From: Mesorhizobium loti
GTDB taxonomy: Bacteria > Pseudomonadota > Alphaproteobacteria > Rhizobiales > Rhizobiaceae
DNA: 64,000 bases
Direction of reading: 5' to 3'
Assembly (NCBI GenBank): GCA_014189435.1
Contig: CP050293.1
Location: 1,493,001 to 1,557,000 of the forward strand
Shown: in pieces, positions 25,837 to 34,879 of the stretch
Position numbering within the stretch: the first letter of the stretch is position 1
How the letters are laid out: every line of letters starts with the position of its first letter
Program-made: the position numbers and the translations under genes
Notes under the pieces: model-generated
What the model saw: only the letters and a program-made list of their open reading frames with translations
Database searches by the model: none
What the model was told of the DNA's origin: nothing

Positions 25837-27270
25837 ATGACTGCCATTCCCGAGACCGAAGCCTTACCCGAAACGGCCACCAATGCGCGGCGCGTGGCGC
25901 TGATCGTCGCCATCGCCTTCTTCATGCAGTTGCTGGATTCGACGATCATCTCGACCTCACTGCCGCAGATGGGTGCGTCCTTCGGCGTGTCGGCGGTGGC
26001 GATGAGCATCGGCATCACCGTCTACATGCTGACCATGGCGGTGTTCGTGCCGCTGTCGGGCTGGCTCGCCGACCGGTTCGGCGCACGCAACATCTTCCTG
26101 CTGGCGATCGTCCTGTTCACTTTGGCTTCGCTCGCCTGCGGCTTCTCGCAAAATCTGACCCAATTCGTCGCCGCCCGTGTCGTGCAGGGGCTGGGCAGCG
26201 CGCTGATGACGCCGGTCGGGCGCATCCTCGTGCTGCGCAACGCGTCGAAGTCGGAGCTGCTCAACGCCACGGCGCTGATCACCTGGCCGGCACTGTTTGC
26301 GCCAGTGGTCGGGCCGGTGCTCGGCGGCTTCATCACCACCACTCTGTCGTGGCACTGGAATTTCTTCATCAACATCCCGCTCGGCGTGATCGGGCTGGCG
26401 CTGGTCGCCCGTTTTATTCCGGGCGACCGCGAGGCCGATCCCAAGCCGCTCGACTGGCCGGGTTTTTTTCTGACATCGGCGGGACTTGCCTTGCTGCTCT
26501 ACGGCCTCGAGCGCATCGCGCATCCCGAAGACGGTATCCTGCCGACGGTGATGCTGATCGTAGCCGGCATCGTCATCGGCTGGTTGGCGGTGCGGCATCT
26601 CAGGCGCGCGCCGCATCCGCTTCTCGATCTCTCCTCGTTCAAGGTGCTGACCTTCGCCATATCGACACTTGCCGCCGGCACCATTTTTCGGGTGGCGATC
26701 AACGCCACGCCGTTCCTGCTGCCGCTACTGTTCCAGGTCGGCTTTGGCCTCAGCCCCGTCGATGCCGGCATGATGATCCTTGCCTATTTCCTCGGCAATC
26801 TCGGCATGAAGACGGTGACGACGCCGACGCTGCGCCGCTTCGGCTTCCGATCGGTGCTGGTCGTCAACGGCCTGATCGCCTCGGCGGCGATCATGGCCTG
26901 CGCTGCGATCTCGCCGCAGACGCCACAGGCGCTGGTGGTTACGCTGATGCTGATCGCCGGCCTGTCGCGCTCGATGCAGTTCACCGCGCTCAACACGCTG
27001 GCCTTCGCCGATATCGATGCGGCGCAACGCAGCTCGGCGGCGACGCTGTCCTCGATGCTGCAGCAGGTTGCAATGCTGTTCGGCGTCGCGGTGGCGGCGG
27101 CGATCCTCAATCTGTCGCAGATCGCCAGGGCGCAACCGGAACTCGACCTCGTCGATTTTCGAATCGCCTTCCTGGCGATCGGCGCCATTGGGCTGGTGGC
27201 GGCGTTGCGCTTTCTCGCGCTGCCGCAGGGTGCGGGCGCCGAGGTTTCCGGCCACGCGCCGGGGAAGTGA
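25837..27270 (+). CDS. MFS drug:H+ antiporter-type transporter (DHA2, 14-TM family)
   Basis: A 477-residue membrane protein. Motif C-like and DHA2 features are seen: MQLLDSTIISTSLPQMGASF in the first segment, SGWLADRFGARNIFLLAI (motif A), and VVGPVLGGFITTTLSWHWNF. About 13-14 hydrophobic segments are visible. EmrB/MdtD-type proteins export toxic compounds or metabolites. It is divergent from the HAL-like/cyclodeaminase pair across a 137-base gap containing a tandem repeat, so it may export a product or toxic intermediate of that pair. Confidence 0.9.
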   Translation: MTAIPETEALPETATNARRVALIVAIAFFMQLLDSTIISTSLPQMGASFGVSAVAMSIGITVYMLTMAVFVPLSGWLADRFGARNIFLLAIVLFTLASLACGFSQNLTQFVAARVVQGLGSALMTPVGRILVLRNASKSELLNATALITWPALFAPVVGPVLGGFITTTLSWHWNFFINIPLGVIGLALVARFIPGDREADPKPLDWPGFFLTSAGLALLLYGLERIAHPEDGILPTVMLIVAGIVIGWLAVRHLRRAPHPLLDLSSFKVLTFAISTLAAGTIFRVAINATPFLLPLLFQVGFGLSPVDAGMMILAYFLGNLGMKTVTTPTLRRFGFRSVLVVNGLIASAAIMACAAISPQTPQALVVTLMLIAGLSRSMQFTALNTLAFADIDAAQRSSAATLSSMLQQVAMLFGVAVAAAILNLSQIARAQPELDLVDFRIAFLAIGAIGLVAALRFLALPQGAGAEVSGHAPGK

Positions 27271-27467
27271 GATCGATTTTTCCCGCCTGATGCGGAGATA
27301 AATTCCGTCTTGCCCTTTCGCCTTGGTGCTGCGCTTTCGCGAGCGGCCGCAATGGCGCAACCAATTGCCAAAAGCGCAGGCTTTTCCATGCATTGCGCCA
27401 ACTTCGGCAATCGATGCGTCCACTCGGTGAATATCGCTGCCAGCCCGGGTTCTGAACGCGGATTCAT

Positions 27468-27496
27468 TTGACGAACCGGCGCTGAGCCGATTAGTT
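27468..27496 (+). promoter_or_regulatory. Sigma70-type promoter of the CUT2/SMP-30 operon
   Basis: TTGACG (27468-27473), a 17-base spacer, then TTAGTT (27491-27496). A LacI-type palindrome follows at 27508-27525, which would put the operator at about the transcription start and just downstream. The remaining 270-base gap upstream shows no gene. Confidence 0.6.
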
Positions 27497-27507
27497 TTCT
27501 TCCCAGG

Positions 27508-27525
27508 GATGGCAGCGCTGCCATC
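27508..27525. promoter_or_regulatory. LacI-family operator (18-base perfect palindrome)
   Basis: GATGGCAGCGCTGCCATC is a perfect palindrome with the AGCGCT core and outer TGG/CCA typical of LacI-family operators. It ends 15 bases before the first permease ATG. A related site, TGGTAGCGCTACCA, lies at 54846-54859. No LacI gene adjoins this operon, so the repressor acts from a distance, and the two LacI genes in this window are candidates. Confidence 0.8.
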
Positions 27526-27540
27526 GGGGCAAACGCAGAC

Positions 27541-28527
27541 ATGAACACGATCGGCTGGCCGAATTTCAGGAGCCTGAATCAGGAAGGCATTGTCTTTGCC
27601 ATCGCGGTGGTGCTGTTCGTTGCCGCTGCCATAGGCCTGCCGGGCTTCATCGATCCCAACAACCTTGTCGCCATTGTCCGCTCCGTGTCGGTACTCGGCA
27701 TATTGGCGCTCGGCATGGCCGTCGTCATCATCGGCCGCGGCATCGACCTGTCGGCGGTGGCGATCATGGCGATGTCGGTCGCCTGGTATCTGCAACTTCT
27801 GAATTCGGGCACGCCGGACGGGTTGGCCTTCGCCTATGTGCTGGCCGGTGTGCTCGCCATCGGCCTGCTCAACGGCTTTCTCGTCGCCTATGCAGATGTG
27901 CCGGCGATCTTCGTGACGCTGGCCACCGGCTCCTTCGTCTTCGGCTATGTGCGCTCGCAACTGATCACGCAGGATGCCGTGCCGGTGCCACAAGGCCACT
28001 GGGTAGAGCTGCTCGGCGGCCTGCGCTTCCTCGACATTCCCGTCGAGGTGTTCGTCTTCGCAGGGCTGGCCTTCCTGTTCTTCCTGTTCCTGCGCTACAC
28101 CAAATGGGGTCGCTACATCTATTTCGCCGGAGACAATCCGGTGGCGGCGCGCAACATCGGCATTCCGGTGCGGCCGATGCTGGTGCTGCGCTATGTGCTC
28201 TCCGCCTTGGTGGCGCTGATCGCTGGCCTGCTGACGGCGGCCAGCCTGCATTCGATCAATACCCGCGTCGTCAATTCGACGCTGCTCTACGACATCGTGC
28301 TGGTCGCGGTGATCGGCGGCATCGGCCTTTCGGGCGGGCGGGGCGGGGTGCGCAACGTGCTGGTTGGGGCGGCGCTGATCGGCATCCTGCTCAACGCCAT
28401 GACCATCATCGACATTCCGCTGCTCTACCAGAACCTGATCAAGGCAGCGATCCTGCTCGGCGCCATCATCGTCGACGGCATCATCAATCCACGCGACGAA
28501 CAGACCGCCCAGCAAGGCGACATTTAG
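27541..28527 (+). CDS. CUT2 ABC transporter permease
   Basis: A 328-residue RbsC-type permease with eight to ten hydrophobic segments. It carries MAVVIIGRGIDLSAVAIMAM, where the family's GGIDLSVG reads GRGIDLSA, and VAVIGGIGLSGGRGGVRN near the C-terminus. It is the first gene of an operon with a binding protein, a second permease fused to a propeller domain, a propeller protein and a two-domain ATPase. Two permeases suggest a heteromeric channel. Confidence 0.9.
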   Translation: MNTIGWPNFRSLNQEGIVFAIAVVLFVAAAIGLPGFIDPNNLVAIVRSVSVLGILALGMAVVIIGRGIDLSAVAIMAMSVAWYLQLLNSGTPDGLAFAYVLAGVLAIGLLNGFLVAYADVPAIFVTLATGSFVFGYVRSQLITQDAVPVPQGHWVELLGGLRFLDIPVEVFVFAGLAFLFFLFLRYTKWGRYIYFAGDNPVAARNIGIPVRPMLVLRYVLSALVALIAGLLTAASLHSINTRVVNSTLLYDIVLVAVIGGIGLSGGRGGVRNVLVGAALIGILLNAMTIIDIPLLYQNLIKAAILLGAIIVDGIINPRDEQTAQQGDI

Positions 28528-28589
28528 GGGTACCCGGCCCGATCCATCCCGATCGGCCGGCAATGAAAATCGAAACGAGAGGATCTGAC

Positions 28590-29615
28590 ATGAAATTCAT
28601 CAGGACATTGATGGCCGCCGCCACGGCGCTCGCCGTCACCGCCTTCGTGGCGCCGACCTTCGCCGCCGACGATCCCGGCCCGGCGGCTTACGCACAGGCG
28701 CTCAAGGGCAAGCGCGTCATGCTGGTGCCGTTGGCGATGGGCTTCGACCTGGCGCAGGGCTGGGCGCACTACCTGAAGACCGAAGTCGAGGCCTGGGGCG
28801 GCGTGTTCGAGACGCGCGACCCGAACTGGGTGGTCGATGCCGGCGCGCAGGCGATCACCGACGCCATCTCGTCGGACACCAGGCCGGATGTGCTGATCAT
28901 CCATGCACCGGACCTCAACTCCTATTCCAAGTTGATGAAGAAGGCGCAGGCCGCCGGCACCTATGTCATTCTGGTCGACAATCCGGCCAACTTCCCGGCC
29001 GACGCCTTCATCGGCAGCGATTGGGACCGGCTTGGCCAGTTGGAGGCCGAAGCGGCGATCAAGGGCTGCGGCGAAAACTCTTCGAAGAAGATCGGCCTTG
29101 TGCAGGGCGACCAGGCGAACTCCTCCAGCCTCTATCAATATGCCGGCATCATGAAGGTGCTGGACAAGCATCCCGACTTCAAGGTGGTGGCGAAGCCCGA
29201 TTCCAACTGGGATGCGACGACCTCGCGCAACGTGACGACGACGATGCTGCAGCAGAATCCGGATATCTGCTCGATCATCGATTTCTGGGACGGTGACGCG
29301 ACCGGCGCGTCCGCCGCGATCCGCGACGCGAAGCTCGACGGCAAGGTGTTCCTGGTCACCACCGGCGGCGGCGAGAAGGCGGCCGACTGCGACAAGCTGC
29401 AGGACGGCACCTATGGCGCCGTGGTGATGACCGATCTCGCCCGCCAGTCGGGTGACATGAACGCCATCATCAAGTTCCTGCTGCAGAGCGGCCAGCCGGC
29501 CGGCACCTCGCACACCTACATCTACACGCTGGAGAAGGCGACGACCAAGGCCGACCTCAAGCCCGACAGCTGCTGGGACCTGAAGGCGCTGCAGGCCGAA
29601 GCGGCGGCGAAGTAG
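28590..29615 (+). CDS. CUT2 ABC transporter sugar-binding protein
   Basis: A 341-residue periplasmic binding protein. The ATG at 28590 (MKFIRTLMAAATALAVTAF) gives a proper signal peptide with cleavage after TFAAD and follows GAGAGGATC; ATG 28563 would add nine charged residues. The mature part shows KRVMLVPLAMGFDLAQGWAH, HAPDLNSYSKLMKKAQAAGT and GQPAGTSHTYIYTLEKAT. Four cysteines in the mature protein (CGEN, DICS, DCDK, SCWD) may form disulfides. It lies between the two permeases, and a palindromic element follows. Confidence 0.9.
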   Translation: MKFIRTLMAAATALAVTAFVAPTFAADDPGPAAYAQALKGKRVMLVPLAMGFDLAQGWAHYLKTEVEAWGGVFETRDPNWVVDAGAQAITDAISSDTRPDVLIIHAPDLNSYSKLMKKAQAAGTYVILVDNPANFPADAFIGSDWDRLGQLEAEAAIKGCGENSSKKIGLVQGDQANSSSLYQYAGIMKVLDKHPDFKVVAKPDSNWDATTSRNVTTTMLQQNPDICSIIDFWDGDATGASAAIRDAKLDGKVFLVTTGGGEKAADCDKLQDGTYGAVVMTDLARQSGDMNAIIKFLLQSGQPAGTSHTYIYTLEKATTKADLKPDSCWDLKALQAEAAAK

Positions 29616-29636
29616 GATCGATTTTTTTCGACCTTG

Positions 29637-29805
29637 GCGCTGCCCCTCATCCGCCTACCGGCACCCTCTCCCCGTATAGTGACGGGGAGAAGGGAGCTAC
29701 CCGCGTACCAAGGCGCCTGTCGCAATGGTCGAGGAAGAAGCTCCAGCGCTGGCGACCCCCTCTCCCCGTTCTTCACGGGGAGAGGGTAAGGGTGAGGGGC
29801 AGCGC
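29637..29805. repeat. Palindromic intergenic element, family B
   Basis: The outer ends form a perfect 13-base inverted pair: GCGCTGCCCCTCA (29637-29649) and TGAGGGGCAGCGC (29793-29805). Inside are two further hairpins. The right one is CCCTCTCCCCGT / ACGGGGAGAGGG with a 5-base loop (29758-29786, 12-base perfect stem). The left one is CTCCCCG/CGGGGAG near 29668-29688. It lies wholly between the binding-protein stop and the fused permease start, within an operon, so it must be transcribed. No coding content is seen. Confidence 0.85.
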
Positions 29806-29876
29806 AAACCTGACGTGATTGCCTCTGCGGATCGGCCGGCCACCTCTTTCTCTTTTCTCTCGGATAACACAGCCCG

Positions 29877-32000
29877 ATGTCCTTTCGCGAACGCCTCCAG
29901 TCCTGGCGCTACAATCTCGTGCCCGACCATGTCGTCGGCGAGATCCTGACCAAACGCTGGACCGACAACGCCATTCCGTTCCTGGCGCTGGTGGCGACGC
30001 TGGCAACCTTCGGCTCGATCATTCCGGGCTTCTTCAAGCTGACCGCGTTGCAGGAATCGACCCGCCAGCTCGGCGAGTTCTCCATGGTGGTCACCGGCAT
30101 GACGGTGGTGATGCTGGGCGGCGGCATCGACCTGTCGGTCGGCTCGATCTTCGCGCTGTCCTGCTTCTCGGCGGTCTATGTCTTCTTCATCCTCGAACAG
30201 TCGATCTGGCTGGCGATGGCCGCGTCGCTCGTCACCGGCCTCGTCTTCGGCGCCATCAACGGCTATCTCGTCGGCTATCTCAGGCTGCGCGCTTTTCTCA
30301 CCACGCTGGTCACCTTCATCTTCGGCCGGGCGCTGTTCGACATCCTGGTCACCACCTATGCCGCCGACGTGCAGCTTTCGACCGCCACCTCGGATGTGCT
30401 CGATTTCATCGGAGACAGCACCTTCTGGGGGCTCTCCGTCTCGGTGTGGCTGGCGATCATCCTGGCCATCGTCACCCACATCGCGCTGACCCGCTCGCGG
30501 CCCGGCTGGCACGTGCTGGCGGTCGGCGGCTCCAGACGCTCGGCGCACAATGCCGGTATCCGCGTGCGCCGCACCGTGTTCATGACCTATGTCTTCTCCG
30601 GCTTCTGCGCCTCGATCGGCGGCTTCCTCATCGCTTGCCGGTTGAGCGGGGCAGGGCCGGGCACCGGCCTCAATCTCGAGATCATGGCGCTGACGGCGGC
30701 GGTTGTCGGCGGCGTCAGCCTCGGCGGCGGCCGCGGTTCGGTGATCAAGGGGCTGATGGGCGCAATCATCGTCTTGACCATGACCAACGGGCTTATCCGC
30801 CTGGGCTACGGTACTGGCACCAACCAGATGGTGCTCGGCATCATGCTGGCTGTGGCGGTGACCATCGACATCCGCTGGCTGAAGAACCGCCACAAGGTGT
30901 TGAACGAGGTCTATGTCGCGCCGGTCTATCTCAGGATGGGCGAAACGCAGTCGGCGGCGCCCGGTTCGGGCACGCCGTACGAACTCGACAACCGGCTGTC
31001 GGCCGCAGAGCATATCGGGCTTGGTGAGCTGGAGGGGCCGGAAGACGTCATTCTCGACCGCGACGACAATCTCTATTGCGGCACGCGCCATGGCGAAATC
31101 GTCCGCTTCTTCGCGCCGGACTATGTCAGGTCGGAAGTCTTTGCCCACATCGGCGGCTTTCCGCTGGGCTTGGCCTTCGACAAATCGGGCAATCTGATCA
31201 GCTGCGTCGGCGCCATGGGGCTCTATTCGGTCTCGCCGGATCGAGAGGTCAAACGCCTGTCAGCGGAGACATCGCGTTCGTGGACCTCGATCGTCGACGA
31301 TGCGCGTTTGCGTGACCCGAACGACTGCGACATCGCACCGGACGGCCGCATCTATTTCACCGACTCGACCAAGCGCTACGACGCGCATGACTGGGCGCTG
31401 GACTCGATCGAGAACCGCGCCACGGGGCGGCTGCTGGTCTACGACCCGAAGGACGGGTCGACCAGGACGTTGCTCGACGGCTACCGCTACACCAACGGTG
31501 TGTGCATGGCGCATGACGGCAAGTCGCTGTTCTTCGCCGAAAGCTGGGCCTGCCGGGTGCATCGCTACTGGCTGGAAGGGCCGAAGGCCGGCACCGCTGA
31601 ATGCGTCATCCGTGACATGCCGGGCTATCCCGACAACATCAACCGCGCTTCCGACGGCAATTACTGGATGGCGTGGCTCGGCATGCGCACGCCGAGCTTC
31701 GACCTGTCGCTGCGCCATCCCGATATGCGCAAGCGCATGACGCGGCGGCTGCCGCAGGACGAATGGCTGTTCCCCAACATCAACACCGGCGGCGTGGTGA
31801 AGTTCAACGAAAAGGGCGGTATCGTCGAGGCGATGGGCGACCTCACCGGTGGCGCACACCCGATGGTCACCTCGATGCGCGAGCACAAGGGATATCTGTT
31901 CGTCGGCGGCATCCTCAACAATCGCATCGGCCGCTACAAGATTTCAGGCGCCGATCCGAACTGGACCAGCCCCGCTTCCTATTGGGGAGCAAAGCCATGA
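29877..32000 (+). CDS. CUT2 permease fused to an SMP-30/strictosidine-synthase-like beta-propeller
   Basis: A 707-residue two-domain protein. Residues 1 to about 340 are a complete RbsC-type permease (MLGGGIDLSVGSIFALSCFS, VVGGVSLGGGRGSVIKGLMG). After a linker, residues about 370-707 form a soluble SMP-30/gluconolactonase/strictosidine-synthase-like propeller: LEGPEDVILDRDDNLYCGTR, SWTSIVDDARLRDPNDCDIA, DGRIYFTDSTKRYDAHDW, YTNGVCMAHDGKSLFFAESW, MPGYPDNINRASDGNYWMAW. The frame is continuous with no stop at the junction. The side of the membrane holding the propeller depends on segment count. Lactone hydrolysis or ligand sensing next to the pore is a reasonable guess. It overlaps the next gene by four bases. 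Confidence 0.92.
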   Translation: MSFRERLQSWRYNLVPDHVVGEILTKRWTDNAIPFLALVATLATFGSIIPGFFKLTALQESTRQLGEFSMVVTGMTVVMLGGGIDLSVGSIFALSCFSAVYVFFILEQSIWLAMAASLVTGLVFGAINGYLVGYLRLRAFLTTLVTFIFGRALFDILVTTYAADVQLSTATSDVLDFIGDSTFWGLSVSVWLAIILAIVTHIALTRSRPGWHVLAVGGSRRSAHNAGIRVRRTVFMTYVFSGFCASIGGFLIACRLSGAGPGTGLNLEIMALTAAVVGGVSLGGGRGSVIKGLMGAIIVLTMTNGLIRLGYGTGTNQMVLGIMLAVAVTIDIRWLKNRHKVLNEVYVAPVYLRMGETQSAAPGSGTPYELDNRLSAAEHIGLGELEGPEDVILDRDDNLYCGTRHGEIVRFFAPDYVRSEVFAHIGGFPLGLAFDKSGNLISCVGAMGLYSVSPDREVKRLSAETSRSWTSIVDDARLRDPNDCDIAPDGRIYFTDSTKRYDAHDWALDSIENRATGRLLVYDPKDGSTRTLLDGYRYTNGVCMAHDGKSLFFAESWACRVHRYWLEGPKAGTAECVIRDMPGYPDNINRASDGNYWMAWLGMRTPSFDLSLRHPDMRKRMTRRLPQDEWLFPNINTGGVVKFNEKGGIVEAMGDLTGGAHPMVTSMREHKGYLFVGGILNNRIGRYKISGADPNWTSPASYWGAKP

Positions 32001-33046
32001 TCCTCGACCCTGTGCTTGACCTGTTTCGCGGCAAGGCCGTGACCATCCCGCCGCTCGACGGCGCTTTTCGTCCCAACACGCGGCTCGATGATGCGCCGGC
32101 GTTTGCCGAGCTGACCGAGCCAGACAATCTGCTGGTCTCCGGTGACAGGCTGTTCGCCTCCAGCGGCAACGCCGTCTACTCGCTTGCCGCCGGAAGCGAA
32201 CCCACGATTGTCGAGACCTTTCCATCTCCGATCACGGCTCTGGCGCTGTCGCAATCGGGCGAGCTCACGGTTGGGCTGGAAAGCGGCAAGCTGCTGATAT
32301 CAGGCAAGGACGTTTCGCTGCCCGCTGATATCAGTTGCATCACCGCACTTGCCTACGCAGACGATGGCACGCTGTGGCTGGCCAATGGCTCGGCCGAGCA
32401 TGCGCCGCCGCAATGGGTCGCCGATCTGATGAAGAAGGGCGCTTCCGGTTCGCTCTGGAAGCGGGACGCGGCAGGCGGTGACTTCCGCAAGGTCGCCGGC
32501 GATATCGCCTTTCCTTATGGGCTGCATCCTGTCGGCCGGGATGTGCTGGTCAGCGAGAGCTGGCGTCACCAACTCGTCCGCTTCGACGGCGCGACCGGTA
32601 GCCGTTCCACAATGCTGGCGCATCTGCCCGGCTATCCCGCGCGGCTGTCGCCTTCCGCCGATGGTGGCGCCTGGCTGACCCTGTTCGCGCCGCGCAACCG
32701 GCTGATCGAATTCGTGCTGCAGGAAACGCACTATCGCCAGGACATGCTGAGCCAGGTGTCACCGGCCTACTGGATCGCGCCGGCGCTGGCGTCCAGCCGC
32801 AGCTTCCTCGAGCCGCTGCAATGCGGCGGCATCCGCACCATGGGCATCCACAAGCCGTGGTCGCCGAGCCGCTCCTATGGGCTGGTGGTGAGGCTCGACC
32901 AGAAGATGCAGCCGCAATTCAGCCTGCACAGTCGCGCCAACGGCACGCGTCACGGCATCTGCAGTGTGGTGGAAAAGGACGGCCTTCTGTTCATCGCCTC
33001 CAGGGGCGGCGACTGCGTGCTGGCGATCGACGCGGGAGGTTTTTGA
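31997..33046 (+). CDS. SMP-30/gluconolactonase-like propeller protein
   Basis: A 349-residue protein without a clear signal peptide, starting at the ATGA overlap with the fused permease. It has propeller-type repeats related to strictosidine synthase/SMP-30: LTEPDNLLVSGDRLFASSGN, DIAFPYGLHPVGRDVLVSES, LPGYPARLSPSADGGAWLTL and SRANGTRHGICSVVEKDGLL. It looks like a second, diverged member of the family fused to the permease next door. It may hydrolyse a sugar lactone or bind a small ligand. Its stop overlaps the ATPase start by one base (TGATG). Confidence 0.8.
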   Translation: MILDPVLDLFRGKAVTIPPLDGAFRPNTRLDDAPAFAELTEPDNLLVSGDRLFASSGNAVYSLAAGSEPTIVETFPSPITALALSQSGELTVGLESGKLLISGKDVSLPADISCITALAYADDGTLWLANGSAEHAPPQWVADLMKKGASGSLWKRDAAGGDFRKVAGDIAFPYGLHPVGRDVLVSESWRHQLVRFDGATGSRSTMLAHLPGYPARLSPSADGGAWLTLFAPRNRLIEFVLQETHYRQDMLSQVSPAYWIAPALASSRSFLEPLQCGGIRTMGIHKPWSPSRSYGLVVRLDQKMQPQFSLHSRANGTRHGICSVVEKDGLLFIASRGGDCVLAIDAGGF

Positions 33047-34542
33047 TGGAACCGATCGTTCGGCTGGAAAACGTCACCAAGAATTATCGCGGCGTGCCTG
33101 CAGTGAAGAATGTCAGCTTCGAGCTGCGCAAGGGCGAGATCCACGCGCTGCTCGGCGAGAACGGCGCCGGCAAGTCGACGCTGACCAAGATCATCGCCGG
33201 CGTGGTCGACGCCACCTCAGGCAAGATGTTCCACAAGGGCCGGGAGATCGCCTACGCCTCGCCGCATGCGGCGCTTGAAGCCGGCATCGCCATGGTGTTC
33301 CAGGAGACCAGCCTGGTGCCATCGATGACGGTGGCGCAGAACCTCTATCTCGGTACTGAAAAATTCCTCAATCGACTGCGCGGCACGTATATTTCAGCAC
33401 AGCAATTCCTGCAGTCGTTGAATTTCCCGGTCGATCCGAACGCCATGGTGGCGACGCTGGGTGCGGCCAAGCGGCAGATGGTCGAGATCGCGCGCGCCGT
33501 GCACCACAATGCCGAGATCATCATCTTCGACGAGCCGACGGCGACGCTGACGCCGGAAGAAAAGCGACACTTCTTCGCGCTGATCCGCCGCTTGAAGGCG
33601 AGCGGCGTTTCGATCGTCTTCATCAGCCATGCGCTGGAAGAAGCGCTCGATATTGCCGATCGCATCACCATCCTGCGCGACGGCGAGTTGGTCATCACAG
33701 ACGACACGTCGGCTTTCGACCGCGACAAGATCGTTTCAGCCATGGTCGGGCGCACATTGTCAGGGCAGATCTACCGCCAGCGCGATGAAGCCAAGTTGCG
33801 CAAGGCGGGCAAGAAGGTGCTGTCGGTGCAGGACATCTCGATGAGCAATGTCGTGCGCAACACGTCTTTTTCGATCTTCGAGGGCCAGATCACCGGCGTG
33901 TTCGGGCTGATCGGCTCGGGCCGCACCGAGACCTTCAAGATCGTGTCGGGCATCTACAAACGCGATTTCCTGCGCGGCGGCGCCATTGAACTCGATGACA
34001 GACCGGTGCGCTATCTCGTGCCGAGCGAAGCGGTGGCCGACGGCATCGTCTACGTCACCGAGGACCGCAAGAGCGAAGGCATCTTCGAGACGATGGGCAT
34101 TGCCGAGAACCTGTTCGGCGGGCTGCTGGCGGCTGGCCGCGAAAAGGCCTGGGTGATCAACCAGCAGGAAATGCGTGTGCTGTCAGCCGAATGGACGAAG
34201 ACGCTGAACATCAAGGCGATCAACGACAATGCGCGTGTCGTCGAGCTTTCCGGCGGCAATCAGCAGAAGGTGGTGATCGGCAAGGGACTGGTGCAGAAGC
34301 CGCGTATCGTCATCTTCGACGAACCGACACGCGGTGTCGACGTCGGCGCCATCGCCGAAATCCACCAGATCATCAACCGGCTGGCCGATGAGGGCCTCGC
34401 CGTCGTCGTCATCTCGTCCTATCTGCCGGAGATCATGAACCTGTCCGACCGGATTCTTGTCTGTAGGCAAGGGCGTATTGTGGAGGAGTTTTCGCCGGCG
34501 GAGGCGACGGAGGAGAAGATCATGTACGCGGCCGTGCATTAG
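33046..34542 (+). CDS. CUT2 ABC transporter two-domain ATPase (RbsA type)
   Basis: A 498-residue protein with two nucleotide-binding domains. Domain 1: Walker A GENGAGKST, Walker B IIIFDEPTATLT, H-loop VFISHALEEA, and a signature region reading LGAAKRQMVEIARAV rather than the family's usual LSxxQxQ. Domain 2: a loosened Walker A (GLIGSGRTE, usual for the family), signature LSGGNQQKVVIGKGL and Walker B IVIFDEPTRGVDVG. It energises the importer formed by the two permeases upstream and is the last gene of the operon. A palindromic element follows. Confidence 0.92.
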   Translation: MEPIVRLENVTKNYRGVPAVKNVSFELRKGEIHALLGENGAGKSTLTKIIAGVVDATSGKMFHKGREIAYASPHAALEAGIAMVFQETSLVPSMTVAQNLYLGTEKFLNRLRGTYISAQQFLQSLNFPVDPNAMVATLGAAKRQMVEIARAVHHNAEIIIFDEPTATLTPEEKRHFFALIRRLKASGVSIVFISHALEEALDIADRITILRDGELVITDDTSAFDRDKIVSAMVGRTLSGQIYRQRDEAKLRKAGKKVLSVQDISMSNVVRNTSFSIFEGQITGVFGLIGSGRTETFKIVSGIYKRDFLRGGAIELDDRPVRYLVPSEAVADGIVYVTEDRKSEGIFETMGIAENLFGGLLAAGREKAWVINQQEMRVLSAEWTKTLNIKAINDNARVVELSGGNQQKVVIGKGLVQKPRIVIFDEPTRGVDVGAIAEIHQIINRLADEGLAVVVISSYLPEIMNLSDRILVCRQGRIVEEFSPAEATEEKIMYAAVH

Positions 34543-34588
34543 GGTGCTGGGCGGTGCTTACGTCGATAATTGGCCGGGACGTCCATCC

Positions 34589-34776
34589 CTTCGTCATCCA
34601 CGGGCGAAGCAAGGAGCGTAGCGACGCGGCGCAGACCCGAGGATCCATGCCGCGACTTCCAGGCGTTGCTGCGGTGCAGGATTCTGCTCCGCTGCACACT
34701 TCGACAGACGTCACGGAATGGATCCTAGGGTCTCCGCGACGGCGCTTCGCGCCTGCTTCGCCCTAGGATGACGAAG
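34589..34776. repeat. Palindromic intergenic element, family C
   Basis: CTTCGTCATCC-N2-GGGCGAAGC (34589-34610) is inverted at 34755-34776 as GCTTCGCCC-N2-GGATGACGAAG. Inside are further inverted parts (GAGGATCCAT near 34650 and ATGGATCCT near 34718) and CGACGGCGCTTCGCGCC. The rest of the 337-base gap (34543-34879) holds only the promoter side of the AhpD-like gene, with GAAAGGAAA before its ATG. No gene is seen. Confidence 0.8.
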
Positions 34777-34879
34777 CTAGGGGCGCCGACCTGCAAAAAC
34801 TGAATCGTCCAAGACAATTGACCGCAATTGCTCAAGCTCTGATTCAATTCACACGACAATCCAAACGAAAGGAAACCCC

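Noticed and set aside
26725..28563. 612-residue minus-strand open frame spanning a promoter region
   Set aside because: It covers the antisense of the MFS and permease genes plus the promoter and LacI operator between them. The composition is typical of a shadow frame.
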